From positions 1 through 49,469 of the forward strand of contig CAMTOS010000010.1 of the NCBI GenBank assembly GCA_947074195.1: a stretch of 49,469 nt of DNA. The letters are read 5' to 3'. The notes under the pieces were generated by a model. That model saw only the letters and a list, made by a program, of their open reading frames with translations, was not told where the DNA came from and searched no databases. Each line of letters begins with the position of its first letter. Position 1 is the stretch's first letter. The translations under genes were made by a program, and so were the position numbers. This DNA comes from an uncultured Bacteroides sp. Its GTDB lineage: Bacteria > Bacteroidota > Bacteroidia > Bacteroidales > Bacteroidaceae. This document shows, piece after piece, positions 27,011 through 37,200 of this stretch.

Positions 27011-28546
27011 ATGAAAACGCCAAATCCAGAAAAGAATAAATCATTCATTAGAATACTTTATAAAATAACCGGGTTAGTTATTTTAATTGTTGCATTTACA
27101 GGTGTATATTTCTCATTCCATACACCTGTAATATACAGCATAACGTCGGTACCCAATCCATGGGCCGATGATTATATTTCACTAGCCGGTATGGAAAATT
27201 ATAAATCATGGGGAACGTATAATGTACATGATCCTGCCTGCAAAAAGGTGGGCGATACTTATTATATGTATTCTACTGACGCTATTTTTGCCGAAGATAA
27301 AGCGGATGCGAAAAAGAAGGGTGTACCGATGGGATATATCCAGATGCGTAAATCGAATGATCTTGTTAACTGGGAATTCATCGGATGGGCATTCCCAGAT
27401 ATCCCTGCTGAAGCGGTGGCCTGGGTACATAGCCAGGCCAATGGCGAAGGGGCTACTAATATCTGGGCACCTTACCTGATAGAGCATAATGGCGTATATC
27501 GTTTATATTATAGTGTTTCGGCATTCGGCTTGAATACATCTTATATTGGAATGGTTGAATCAGATTCACCGGAAGGTCCATGGACAGAAAAAGGTTGTGT
27601 GGTAAAAACCGGAAGAGGTGATGACATGAACGCGATTGACCCGTCTGTAATAGAGGATCCTAAAACAGGAAAGTGGTGGATGCATTACGGCTCTTACTTC
27701 GGTGGTTTGTTTTGTATGGAGCTCGATCCTGCTACCGGACTGGCTGCAACTGCCGGTGATAAAGGTCATCTGATTGCACGCCGTGCCGACTATGAGAAAG
27801 ACAATCTTGAAGCACCTGAGATTATCTATAATCCTAACCTTGAAAAATACTTCCTGTTTACTTCTTACGATCCATTGATGACTACCTATAATGTCAGAGT
27901 AGCTTATTCTGATAAGCCTGAAGGTCCTTTTATGGATTTCTACGGTCAGGATATTAAAGATACGACGAATAATGTACCGGTAATTACGGCACCTTATCGC
28001 TTTAAGAATCATAAAGGATGGGCAGGAACTGCACATTGCGGTATTATCGATGCCGGTGATGGCCGTTTCTTTATGGCACATCAGGGACGCCTGTCACCCG
28101 ATAATCATCTGATGAATCTGCATATCCGCCAGATTTTCTTTACAGAAAGCGGCTGGCCTGTGGTTTCTCCTCAACGCTATACCGGAACTGCCGAACAGAG
28201 TTTCTCTAAAGAGGATCTGATGGGCGACTGGGAGGTAATTCGCATTACTGAACCTGCACTTGACCGTGATCTGATGGCGGGGCAGATTCTTTGGGGCGAG
28301 GGAATGCTCAGAAAAGGTGAACAACATGAGTCAGTATTGCTAACTTTGGATAAAGAACAGAAACCGGGGACAATTGACTGGAGCTTTAACAGCCGTAAAC
28401 AGACACTGAATATCAGCATGGATGAAGATGAAATCAGCAATCTTGTTGTTTTTGTGGGTCATGACTGGGAGAACGAAACCGAAACAATTCTGTTTACAGG
28501 ATTAGATAAAAAAGGATGCTCTGTTTGGGGCAAAAGAGTAAGATAA
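27011..28546 (+). CDS. GH43 arabinanase with N-terminal membrane segment
   Basis: A 511-residue GH43 enzyme. A charged N-terminus is followed by a hydrophobic helix at about 14-36 (ILYKITGLVILIVAFTGVYF) with no lipobox cysteine, so it is either a signal anchor holding the enzyme to the periplasmic side of the inner membrane or an unusual cleaved signal. The five-bladed propeller has base Asp74 (NVHDPACK), Asp210 (NAIDPSVI) and acid Glu267 (NLEAPEII), followed by a C-terminal beta-domain (about 410-511). The motifs resemble the lipoprotein GH43 at 8166, pointing to arabinan or arabino-oligosaccharide cleavage after import. First gene of a three-gene operon. Confidence 0.88.
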   Translation: MKTPNPEKNKSFIRILYKITGLVILIVAFTGVYFSFHTPVIYSITSVPNPWADDYISLAGMENYKSWGTYNVHDPACKKVGDTYYMYSTDAIFAEDKADAKKKGVPMGYIQMRKSNDLVNWEFIGWAFPDIPAEAVAWVHSQANGEGATNIWAPYLIEHNGVYRLYYSVSAFGLNTSYIGMVESDSPEGPWTEKGCVVKTGRGDDMNAIDPSVIEDPKTGKWWMHYGSYFGGLFCMELDPATGLAATAGDKGHLIARRADYEKDNLEAPEIIYNPNLEKYFLFTSYDPLMTTYNVRVAYSDKPEGPFMDFYGQDIKDTTNNVPVITAPYRFKNHKGWAGTAHCGIIDAGDGRFFMAHQGRLSPDNHLMNLHIRQIFFTESGWPVVSPQRYTGTAEQSFSKEDLMGDWEVIRITEPALDRDLMAGQILWGEGMLRKGEQHESVLLTLDKEQKPGTIDWSFNSRKQTLNISMDEDEISNLVVFVGHDWENETETILFTGLDKKGCSVWGKRVR

Positions 28547-28568
28547 ACTATTTAACTACTTATATACC

Positions 28569-30551
28569 ATGAAATTACACAAGACATTTCTGGCGGCAGC
28601 TGCCTTTGCCGCAGGCATGACGCTTCATGCACAAAATGCATCGAATCTGTTGATTCAAACCAATAAAATAGGTGCAGAGGTACAACCAACCATGTATGGC
28701 CTCTTCTTTGAAGATATAAACTATGCAGCAGATGGTGGTTTGTATGCCGAACTCGTTAAAAACCGTTCTTTTGAATTTCCTCAAAACCTGATGGGCTGGA
28801 ATACGTATGGTAATGTTGTTTTGATGAACGACGGACCATTCGATCAGAATCCTCATTATGTTCGTTTGGGAAATGCAGGACATAACCATAAACATACCGG
28901 ACTGGAAAACGAAGGTTTCTTTGGTATCGGTGTGAAAGAGGGTGACGAATACCGCTTTTCTGTATGGGCACGCGGTAAGAATCAGAAAATACGCGTAGAG
29001 TTGATTAAAAACAATACAATGGAAGAGGGTCAGGCTTTCGTAGCAGAGGATCTGAACATCAATTCGGATGAATGGAAACAGTATGAGCTGACTTTCACTT
29101 CGCCACGCACAGAACCTAAGGCTCGTTTGCGCATATTCCTCGAAACTCCCGGCACAGTGGATCTGGAGCATATCTCTTTATTCCCTGTTGATACTTATAA
29201 CGGACACAAAAATGGTCTTCGCAAGGATTTGGCGCAGGCACTTGCCGAAACAAATCCGGGCGTATTCCGTTTCCCCGGCGGCTGTATTGTAGAAGGTACC
29301 GATCTGGATACCCGTTACGACTGGAAGAAATCGGTAGGACCGGTAGAAAACCGTCCGCTGAACGAAAACCGCTGGCATTATACATTTAAACATCGTTTCT
29401 TCCCTGATTATTATCAGTCATATGGCTTAGGTTTCTATGAATATTTCCTTCTTTCAGAAGAGATGGGCGCTGAACCATTGCCTATCGTAAGCTGCGGACT
29501 TTCTTGCCAATTCCAGAACGAAGGTGAGCATACTCATGTGGCTGTTTGCGATCTTGACGGATATGTGCAGGATGCACTCGACCTGATTGAGTTTGCCAAT
29601 GGCGATGTGAACACAACCTGGGGTAAAGTTCGTGCAGATATGGGACACCCTGCTCCATTCAACCTGAAATATATCGGTGTGGGTAATGAGCAATGGGGAC
29701 CTGAATATCCTGAACACCTGGTGCCATTCGTTACTGCCATCCGTAAAGCTTATCCTGATATGCTGATTATCGGTAGCTCTGGCCCCGATTCAGAAGGAAA
29801 ACAGTTTGACTATCTGTGGCCTGAAATGAAAAATATCAAGGTGGATTTAGTTGATGAGCATTTCTATCGTCCTGAAAGCTGGTTCCTTTCTCAGGGTAAC
29901 AGATATGATAATTACGACCGCAAAGGTCCTAAAGTGTTTGCAGGCGAATATGCATGCCACGGTAAAGGAAAGAAATACAATCACTTTAATGCTGCATTGC
30001 TTGAAGCTGCGTTTATGACAGGTATTGAGCGTAATGCCGATATCGTGACAATGGCTACTTATGCGCCACTTTTTGCACACGTAGAAGGCTGGCAATGGCG
30101 TCCGGATATGATCTGGTTCGATAATCTGAACTCGGTTCGTACCTGTAGTTATTATGTACAGCAACTTTACAGCCATAACAAAGGTACGAATGTAGTGCCA
30201 CTGACAATGAACAAGAAACCGGTATCGGGTCAGGAAGGCCAGAACGGTTTGTTTGCCAGCGCTGTATGGGATGCACCTACAAACATGTATATCGTAAAAG
30301 TGGTGAATACTTCGGATCAGCCTCAGCCTGTGAGCCTCAACTTTGCAGGTATGAAGAAAAATACTAAACTGGCGAACGGTGTGCTAATTACATTAAGTGC
30401 TGATCATCCGGATCTGGAAAATACAATCGAGAATCCAAACCTCATCACTCCTCAGGAAACTGCTGTGATGATTGACGGAAACGTACTTGAGACTGAGATT
30501 GCACCTAATACATTTGCGCTTTATAAATTCAGCAAAGAGACTAATTCTTAA
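28569..30551 (+). CDS. GH51 alpha-L-arabinofuranosidase with carbohydrate-binding-like insert
   Basis: A 660-residue exported enzyme with signal peptide ending TLHAQ (about 22). After a short barrel-leading segment (GLFFEDINYAADGG) a CBM4/9-like jelly roll occupies about residues 70-205. The TIM barrel follows with acid/base Glu374 (GVGNEQWGP) and nucleophile Glu460 (VFAGEYACHG), then a C-terminal sandwich. It is the large GH51 type found in Bacteroides arabinan loci (recalled, BT0368) and complements the shorter GH51 at 4012. It lies 22 bp after GH43 and 6 bp before the next GH43, in one operon. Confidence 0.93.
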   Translation: MKLHKTFLAAAAFAAGMTLHAQNASNLLIQTNKIGAEVQPTMYGLFFEDINYAADGGLYAELVKNRSFEFPQNLMGWNTYGNVVLMNDGPFDQNPHYVRLGNAGHNHKHTGLENEGFFGIGVKEGDEYRFSVWARGKNQKIRVELIKNNTMEEGQAFVAEDLNINSDEWKQYELTFTSPRTEPKARLRIFLETPGTVDLEHISLFPVDTYNGHKNGLRKDLAQALAETNPGVFRFPGGCIVEGTDLDTRYDWKKSVGPVENRPLNENRWHYTFKHRFFPDYYQSYGLGFYEYFLLSEEMGAEPLPIVSCGLSCQFQNEGEHTHVAVCDLDGYVQDALDLIEFANGDVNTTWGKVRADMGHPAPFNLKYIGVGNEQWGPEYPEHLVPFVTAIRKAYPDMLIIGSSGPDSEGKQFDYLWPEMKNIKVDLVDEHFYRPESWFLSQGNRYDNYDRKGPKVFAGEYACHGKGKKYNHFNAALLEAAFMTGIERNADIVTMATYAPLFAHVEGWQWRPDMIWFDNLNSVRTCSYYVQQLYSHNKGTNVVPLTMNKKPVSGQEGQNGLFASAVWDAPTNMYIVKVVNTSDQPQPVSLNFAGMKKNTKLANGVLITLSADHPDLENTIENPNLITPQETAVMIDGNVLETEIAPNTFALYKFSKETNS

Positions 30552-30557
30552 AGAGCG

Positions 30558-31526
30558 ATGGTTAAACTAAAGAATATATTGATAGCGGGCTGCTTCACAG
30601 CGGCCTCGCTTCCGCTCCTTGCGCAGGAAGATTTCAATTTTGTGGCGACGGGTAACCCGATTGCGACGCATAAATATCTGGGCGATCCGGCTGCTCTGGT
30701 TCACGACGGCACACTTTATATTTATGCAGGCCATGACGAATGTCCGGCACCTGAACAGTATTATCTCATGAACGAATGGGTGATTCTGTCGACAAAAGAT
30801 ATGAAGAATTTTACCGAGCATGCACATAAACTTCAGGCCAACAGCTTTGACTGGGCAAAAGGCGAGGCGTGGGCAAGTCAGGTGATAGAGCGCGACGGGA
30901 AATTCTACTGGTATGTTACCGTAGAGCACAAAACGGTTCCGGGCAAATCAATCGGTGTCGCGGTTGCTGATTCTCCGGTAGGTCCCTTCAAGGATGCACG
31001 CGGTTCAGCCATCATTACCAACAATATGACGACCGACCAGACTTCTATCTTCTGGGATGATATCGACCCTACAGTATATATCGATGACGATGGACAGGCT
31101 TATCTGTGCTGGGGAAATACGCAGTGCTACATCGCCAAACTTAAAGATAACATGGTTGAGCTTGATGGTCCGATTGTACCTGTGGATCTTCCACGCTTTA
31201 CTGAAGCGCCATGGATTCATAAGCGCGATGGCTGGTACTATCTGTCATACGCATCGGAATTCCCTGAAAAGATTTGTTATGCCATGAGCCGCAACATCAA
31301 TGGCCCATGGGAATATAAAGGAATACTGAATGAAATTGCCGGTAACTCTAATACCAATCATCAGGCAATTGTGGAGTTCAATGGTGAGTGGTATTTCATT
31401 TATCATAACGGAAGCATCAACCCACACGGCGCAAGTTACAGACGTGCAGTGTGTATCGATAAACTCTATTACAACCCCGACGGTACAATGAAAAAAGTCG
31501 TGATGACCACCGAAGGAGTACAATAA
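30558..31526 (+). CDS. GH43 exo-acting arabinofuranosidase-like enzyme
   Basis: A compact 322-residue GH43 enzyme with signal peptide ending LLAQ (about 23) and no accessory domain. The catalytic triad is Asp43 (LGDPAALV), Asp170 (DDIDPTVY) and Glu216 (FTEAPWIH). The single-propeller architecture and operon position match the GH43_29-type enzyme of the B. thetaiotaomicron arabinan locus (recalled, BT0369). It probably trims arabino-oligosaccharides in the periplasm. The start lies 6 bp after the GH51 stop, so the two genes are tightly coupled. Linkage specificity cannot be read from sequence. Confidence 0.9.
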   Translation: MVKLKNILIAGCFTAASLPLLAQEDFNFVATGNPIATHKYLGDPAALVHDGTLYIYAGHDECPAPEQYYLMNEWVILSTKDMKNFTEHAHKLQANSFDWAKGEAWASQVIERDGKFYWYVTVEHKTVPGKSIGVAVADSPVGPFKDARGSAIITNNMTTDQTSIFWDDIDPTVYIDDDGQAYLCWGNTQCYIAKLKDNMVELDGPIVPVDLPRFTEAPWIHKRDGWYYLSYASEFPEKICYAMSRNINGPWEYKGILNEIAGNSNTNHQAIVEFNGEWYFIYHNGSINPHGASYRRAVCIDKLYYNPDGTMKKVVMTTEGVQ

Positions 31527-31573
31527 AGTACTGATTTACATTATAGTTTCTAAGATTTAAATATATAGTATAG

Positions 31574-31610
31574 AACGGATGGTGTTGATAGAAACACTGT
31601 CCGTTTTTTT
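31574..31610 (+). terminator. Terminator of the GH43-GH51-GH43 operon
   Basis: Stem AACGGATGGTGTT (31574-31586) with AACACTGTCCGTT (31593-31605), allowing G-U pairs, followed by a run of seven T, 47 nt past the GH43 stop. Confidence 0.82.
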
Positions 31611-31636
31611 ATGCCCGCTTGTGCAGAAATCAGCAA

Positions 31637-31724
31637 GCTATTGCCAGTGTGCTGAGTAGCTATCGCCAGCGTGCCGGCAAGCTATGGCCAGCAAGTTGTC
31701 AAACTATGCCTGACAAACCATCAG
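31637..31724. repeat. 22-bp tandem repeat array (GC-richer type)
   Basis: Four consecutive 22-nt units start at 31637, 31659, 31681 and 31703. They begin GCTAT, GCTAT, GCTAT and ACTAT and carry GCCAG at the same offset in the first three; the last is degenerate and runs into the M15 stop codon. The sequence differs from the TGCAT-type arrays at 927 and 49317, but the period and the start (A/G)CTAT are shared. It sits between the end of the PUL and the converging M15 gene. Confidence 0.7.
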
Positions 31725-32389
31725 GGCATCACCTGATATTTCTCTCTTGCTTCCTGCCTGCTGCACCAGTTGAAGTGCCACCATTCCGAGTGCAGCGCTC
31801 TGAAACCACCCTCTCTCATTACCTTTCGCAACAGTTTCCTGTTGGCATAAGATTCATACGTCAACACCCCATCTTCCAGCAAAACATCTTCGTGTGTGAT
31901 ATGCGATTCTTCGCCTAAATGATCGACCTCCGTACCCATAGGCAGTGGGTTCCCGTGTTTATCAAGGATGCTGACATCCACCGCCAATCCGTAATTATGC
32001 AAGCCACCTCCGTTAGCAGGATTCCCCACATAGATACGCAGCGGCGTGCCGCGAACCACCCGCCACATCTTCTGCTGCACATGCATGGGGCGACCGGCGT
32101 CATAAACAATCAGACTATATTCCGGATGAATCTGCTTCAATGCCTTTTGCGCTTTCAGTAATCCGGCCAGTGCATCAGGGTGCAGATAGGCCTCAGTTAA
32201 ATCTTCGTATAATACCTGTCCGGTAAAGTTATCGGAACGGGTATACATCAGATCGATAACAATCGTGCTGTCTGCATCGGCTATATTTTTCCAGCCTAAA
32301 GCCTCCATCTTCTGAGCCGTTTTGGATTGCTGGGCCAAAGATGAAGAAAGAGTGAAAAACAGAAGATACAGAAAAAGAGAATAGCGCAT
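31721..32389 (-). CDS. M15 family D-alanyl-D-alanine dipeptidase (VanX/DdpX-like), exported
   Basis: A 222-residue zinc peptidase with signal peptide ending SSSLAQ (about 20). The M15D zinc ligands are present: His131 and Asp138 in GLHNYGLAVD, and the catalytic Glu202 and ligand His205 in EWWHFNW. The substrate-positioning Arg100 lies in YDAGRP. These enzymes hydrolyse D-Ala-D-Ala. Export and the absence of van genes make a role in peptidoglycan fragment recycling more likely than glycopeptide resistance. It converges on the PUL operon and has its own promoter box. Its G+C-richer codon use is like the PUL and unlike the genes after 32.9 kb. Confidence 0.9.
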   Translation of the reverse strand: MRYSLFLYLLFFTLSSSLAQQSKTAQKMEALGWKNIADADSTIVIDLMYTRSDNFTGQVLYEDLTEAYLHPDALAGLLKAQKALKQIHPEYSLIVYDAGRPMHVQQKMWRVVRGTPLRIYVGNPANGGGLHNYGLAVDVSILDKHGNPLPMGTEVDHLGEESHITHEDVLLEDGVLTYESYANRKLLRKVMREGGFRALHSEWWHFNWCSRQEAREKYQVMP

Positions 32390-32416
32390 ACCACATGATT
32401 TCAGTTAAACAGGCTA

Positions 32417-32424
32417 CAAAACTA
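32417..32424 (-). promoter_or_regulatory. -7 promoter box for the M15 peptidase
   Basis: The minus strand reads TAGTTTTG, matching TAnnTTTG, 27 nt before the M15 ATG. It is divergent from the box at 32458. Confidence 0.55.
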
Positions 32425-32457
32425 AAGATTAATATGATGCATTATCCGCAAATCGTC

Positions 32458-32465
32458 TATTTTTG
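32458..32465 (+). promoter_or_regulatory. -7 promoter box for the DUF898-like gene
   Basis: TATTTTTG matches TAnnTTTG and lies 51 nt before the ATG at 32517. It probably drives the two-gene operon of the small membrane protein and the HTH regulator. Confidence 0.55.
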
Positions 32466-32516
32466 CATTCTATAAGTTTTACTTGTGGTGTTTATCCATA
32501 AAAATCATTATCAGCC

Positions 32517-32885
32517 ATGAAAGAAAAAATAAAGACAGCCCTCGACCAGTCTACCATCGAAAGGAATAAGAAACTATACAATTCATTCTTCGATGAATCG
32601 GTAAAGGCCTATCTCATTCTCCAGATCAAATTTATGCTGATCTGCATCTGTTCCCTCGGCTTTGCCTATCCTTGGGCCCTATGCATGAAATACAGAGCCA
32701 AATATCACCATACCGTTATTTGTGGCAAACGCCTGAAGTTCATCGGCAAAGCCCACGACCTTGCTCAACACTGGATATGGTGGTGGATTCTGACGGTGAT
32801 CACACTGGGTATTTATGCTTTATTTCTGCATGTGAGAATGGAGAAATGGACAGTAGCCAATGTAGTGTTTGAAGAAATGGAATAA
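32517..32885 (+). CDS. Small YjgN/DUF898-like membrane protein
   Basis: A 122-residue protein with two membrane helices, at about 36-55 (LILQIKFMLICICSLGFAYP) and 87-105 (IWWWILTVITLGIYALFLH). The spacing and motifs SLGFAYPWA, CGKRLKFIGKA and TLGIYALFLHVRMEKW are those of the YjgN/DUF898 membrane family, in a form shorter than the multi-repeat enterobacterial members. Function is unknown for the family. It lies 14 bp before the membrane-bound HTH regulator in the same direction, suggesting that the two are expressed together. Confidence 0.75.
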   Translation: MKEKIKTALDQSTIERNKKLYNSFFDESVKAYLILQIKFMLICICSLGFAYPWALCMKYRAKYHHTVICGKRLKFIGKAHDLAQHWIWWWILTVITLGIYALFLHVRMEKWTVANVVFEEME

Positions 32886-32899
32886 ACAAAATAAGCTCA

Positions 32900-34147
32900 A
32901 TGAAAAAAACAACGAAAAAAACGACACTTACTTTTCACCTACGGTATTTCTTTCTGATCATAATAATTCTTACGCTGACGCTCCGGCTTCTTGCCTGGGA
33001 AATTTACAGAGATAAAAATTCCGGAACAATTAATGATACATCTTATCCCATAGAGAGTAATGAATATTACAATAGTTTATCACATTTCCGGAAAGCATAT
33101 TTAATGGCAATAATTTATGAAGATACAATCAGTCAGAAAACGATTCTCAAAGATATGGCATCAATCACTGTAACCAGTCTCAAAAACAATAAGATTGCCA
33201 ATAGATTGATTATTCCTTTTATAAATTCTTTTATGGAAAAGGATATAAATAATCAGGAATATAAAGCATTGTTTCAGTATCATTTATATGAGTTATTAAA
33301 AGAAAATGCTGCCTATCAGTTAGCATCTGTGTATCAGGATTCTCTTATAAAAACAAAGCAGCAAATATTTCATCAGTCATATCAGAATATGATTCATGAG
33401 AGTAATACATATACTGAGTTGATTCAGAATGAGAAAGCACTTATTGAAAATGAATTAAGAATAAAAATAATCTATGCTATTATCATTGTAATGGGATTAG
33501 TTGTACTTGTCGCTATTAAAAGATATGCCAGCAAGAATAAAAAGAACAGGCATAAAAAGCAAATTACAATGCTTGAGCTGAAGAAAGAACGTGCAGAGAA
33601 AATTCTACTCGAAAATAAGATGAAGGAACAGGAAGTTTTTTCACTTTTCGAACAGGAACGCTTAAAGAAAGAACTGGAAAAACTTGAAAGAGAAGTAAAT
33701 AGCAAGAATAATGAATTAATTTCAAGAGCCTTATTCATGGCCAACAGAAATAAGTTTATTGTAGAATTGATGCAAACGATCTCCGAAACGAATGATTATT
33801 CAGAAAATCCTGATCTGAAAAAAATATCTCAGAAATTAAATGAACAGATTAATGCTAATAATGAACGTGAAAGTTTTTTCGCTTATTTCCAGCAATATAA
33901 TGTTAGTTTTATTGAAGCATTAAAAAAGAGACATAATAATCTTACTATTAATGAGGTTCGATTTTTATGTCTCATCTATATGGATCTCAATATGAAAGAA
34001 ATTGCTTCTTTACTGAATCTTTCTGCTGAATATTGCAAGAAAAGAAAACAGCAAATTGCTCATAAGATAGGATTGGAACACACTTCTCTACTCTATAATT
34101 ATCTTTTCGATCTTTCAATGCATAGTAAATCGAAGATATGTAATTAG
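32900..34147 (+). CDS. Membrane-tethered regulator with coiled coil and C-terminal LuxR-type HTH
   Basis: A 415-residue protein with two membrane helices (about 14-34 and 188-207), a short helical extracytoplasmic domain between them, a charged coiled coil (about 215-285) and a cytoplasmic C-terminal HTH (about 345-392: LTINEVRFLCLIYMDLNMKE, then IASLLNLSAEYCKKR). This is the Bacteroidota class of membrane-spanning regulators, usually with periplasmic TPRs; here the sensor is only about 150 residues with no clear TPR. From the second helix onward it aligns with the protein at 47503-49146, so the two are paralogs. It converges with the adhesin cluster. The signal sensed is unknown. Base composition turns AT-rich from this gene rightward. 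Confidence 0.8.
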   Translation: MKKTTKKTTLTFHLRYFFLIIIILTLTLRLLAWEIYRDKNSGTINDTSYPIESNEYYNSLSHFRKAYLMAIIYEDTISQKTILKDMASITVTSLKNNKIANRLIIPFINSFMEKDINNQEYKALFQYHLYELLKENAAYQLASVYQDSLIKTKQQIFHQSYQNMIHESNTYTELIQNEKALIENELRIKIIYAIIIVMGLVVLVAIKRYASKNKKNRHKKQITMLELKKERAEKILLENKMKEQEVFSLFEQERLKKELEKLEREVNSKNNELISRALFMANRNKFIVELMQTISETNDYSENPDLKKISQKLNEQINANNERESFFAYFQQYNVSFIEALKKRHNNLTINEVRFLCLIYMDLNMKEIASLLNLSAEYCKKRKQQIAHKIGLEHTSLLYNYLFDLSMHSKSKICN

Positions 34148-34189
34148 TCTATATATTATTCTGAAAAAGTATATCAACATTATAGAATG

Positions 34190-34229
34190 AATAAACCCGA
34201 AGGCTTCACAGAATGCCTCCGGGTTTATT
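34190..34229. terminator. Bidirectional terminator between converging genes
   Basis: A 15-bp stem with one mismatch (34190-34204 with 34215-34229) and a 10-nt loop. It lies between the HTH regulator ending at 34147 and the adhesin gene ending at 34252, and can serve both. Confidence 0.85.
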
Positions 34230-34251
34230 ACATGGGAAAATTACTACTAAC

Positions 34252-37200
34252 CTACTTTAAAATCTTCTTTACATTTATTACTTTTCCGCTATCGGCAATA
34301 CGAACAAAATATACACCATCCGCAAAATTGCTCATATCATAAGTCAATACATTGCCATCAGCCAGATCTCTATAGTGAATTAATCCGGATGGAGAATAAA
34401 TTTCAATCAGACTTCCTTCTTTTACTCCACGAATATAAAGTATATCATCTAACAGAATCACCTCACTCTGACAGTTTTGGATATCCATGGTACCAGTGGT
34501 AACAATTAAAATTCGATTCGATTCGACTTCAATATTCTGACTATAAACCGCTGTTACATAATATTCATAATATACATTGTTTGTCAATTCCTGATCAAGA
34601 TATGATAGATTTGTACAAATCTCTTCATTGATTCTGTCGCTATTACGATAAACATTATACCCGTATAATCTTCTCGATTCTGATGATTTCACCATATCCA
34701 TCTCTTTACTAATCAATGATTCATTTACAACAGCAGTATTCCGCGGTTCAAAAACGATACCTTCTTCAGGTGCTTTTGCTGTCTGATAAGTATTCTGATA
34801 GGCTTTAAATCCTGCTGAAATATTCCAGTTTGCATCAATATAACCATATGAATCATCATAAATTGTAGTCCAGTTAATACCATCAGTAGAATATAGATTA
34901 CCCTTTTCACTAACACCCGGACCTTCATCAAAGCCAATAGGAGTAGATATTGAGTTATGCTCCATATAAAAGATTACTTTTAGTTCTTTTTCCATGTTAA
35001 TCTGAAGTGGTGTATCAAGATTAATCTTATTAAATGAACATTGAAGAACTTCAGGAACATATTGCTGATAAATGAGTTTATTTTCTTCATAAATCAGCAG
35101 GAATAATGCATCAGGTGGAGTATCAATGAATATTTCTGCATGAGAAATACACATATTCTTCACTGTCAGCATATCTTCAGGAGCAAACTTAATACCTGCA
35201 TAGAAGGAACCTCCGCTTGGCAAACCAGCAGCATTATAATTACGACCACTATCCCATCCAAGGTTAATTGCCTCGCTAATAGCAGGTAAAGACCAGTCGA
35301 GCTGAACGCCATCCTCTTTTACAATAGCTGTTAAAGATTCGGGAGCTGCAAGTGGCAGATCATATTCAAGATTGAATTCTGCAGGTTCTGAGAGATCACT
35401 GATACAACCATCTTTATAAAGCGTATAGACTTGATAAGTATATTCGCCAGGAGCAAGATTGTGATCAAAATATGAGATTGTAGTAACAGGATTGTTATTC
35501 ATCTTCTCACCATTGCGATAAATGTCATAACCGAATACAGACGTTTCAGCAGTTTTATCAATAGAAATTGCATCAACAAACTGTGAGGCTTTGTCATTTT
35601 CACTATTTACTATAGCAATATATTTTACTTGTTTATCGATGTTGAGTTCATATTTCTTCCATAATTCTTCAGTGCTTACAATTTCTTTCAATGAAAAATC
35701 TACAAAATTATTGCTACCGGTTGATGTATAGATTTTTAATGAACCATTTCCGGAAGTATTATCGTTGATACGTCCTACGAATGAAAATACATAATCCGAA
35801 TCAAAATTTAATTCAGGAGTGATCAACCAATCAGAACGATTTTCTTCAGGTTTTGAAATCAAACTGTTATTACCATGATAACTATATTCAGAAGTAACCT
35901 TCCATGGTTTTAAATCAGATTCATTAGTATTGATCCATCCTTCCTGAGTAAAGATATCACCTGAATTAAATTGAGAGATATTCTCATAAAAATCGACACT
36001 CTCGATATCTGGATTTACAAATGATAATAATAGATTATATCCAGAAACAGATTGAATAATTTTCACTGGTTCAGCCGAATCGCAAACACCATTCTGAATA
36101 ATATCGATAATCTGCTCTTCAGATCTTGGCGAAAGCATTTCATCAATATAAACAGTTTCAATCTGATAAGCATATTGACCTGGAGTGTATTGATAGTCAA
36201 TAAACATACGGCCAGTCAGAATATTATCATTTATTTTCTCATCATTACAATAGATATTATAACCTTCTACACCCGAAACACCATCAAGTTCGAAAAGAAC
36301 GATTTTATTGTTTTGTGTATTTTGGAAAGTAGCTCCCATTACAACAACTCCTTCCTGAGTGGTGAATGCTGATAGACCACCTGCCAACATACCTGATGTA
36401 ATATTAAGACCATCATAATAATCAGGATTGATTTCATCAACACGTGCCAGTGTTTTATAATCATATTTACCGATAGAATAATGATTCTCTGAAGATTGTT
36501 CGAAGGCATAGATATAGCCATCATGATAAGCTGTACCAAATGCACCAAGCAATGAAGGACCTGTCCCAATCTTAGCACCAGATTTAGAAACATAAATACT
36601 AGTTTCCCAATCTCCTACTTCGAAACCACCTTCTCCATTATTTAAGTCGGGAATATAAGTACAGTGACGAACAATTTCAGATACACTGAAAGTTTCAATT
36701 AATTCTTTATTCTCAAAATCGAGTTTAAAGACTGTACTACCTGTTGCACCACCATAGAAATAAGTACCATCACAGGTAAGATTTCTTAATGCATCTACCC
36801 CATCAATAACGAAAGTTTCTACAAACTGACCATCAAGAGTATATTTATTGAACATACCACTGATATTCCATATAGAAGTATAAAGGAATTTACCATCTGA
36901 AGCAACGCCAGTTTCACTGTTAAGAGTCGCATTCCATGAATTTATATATGTTGGATATGATACAGGAGAAATTACATCATTCGGTAAATATTCGCCAAGC
37001 AATGAAACCTCTTTTGTAGGATAACCCCATGATAAAGTAATCTTTCGGTTCAATTCAACTTCAGATCTGAAGCCATAAGGAACATTGTAAGAATCAATAT
37101 TGAGAATATTGATATTTGTATTATTACTAAATTGTGATTCTCCAAGAGAGTAAACAGAAGTAACATTATAAGTATAATCACCGGGGAGAGTACATAAATC

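Noticed and set aside
31721-32389. Vancomycin-resistance gene vanX
   Set aside because: It has the VanX family motifs, but it carries an export signal and has no van neighbours; a peptidoglycan-recycling dipeptidase is more likely.
33472-33744. 90-codon serine/phenylalanine-rich minus-strand frame
   Set aside because: It is the antisense shadow of the lysine/glutamate-rich coiled coil of the HTH regulator.
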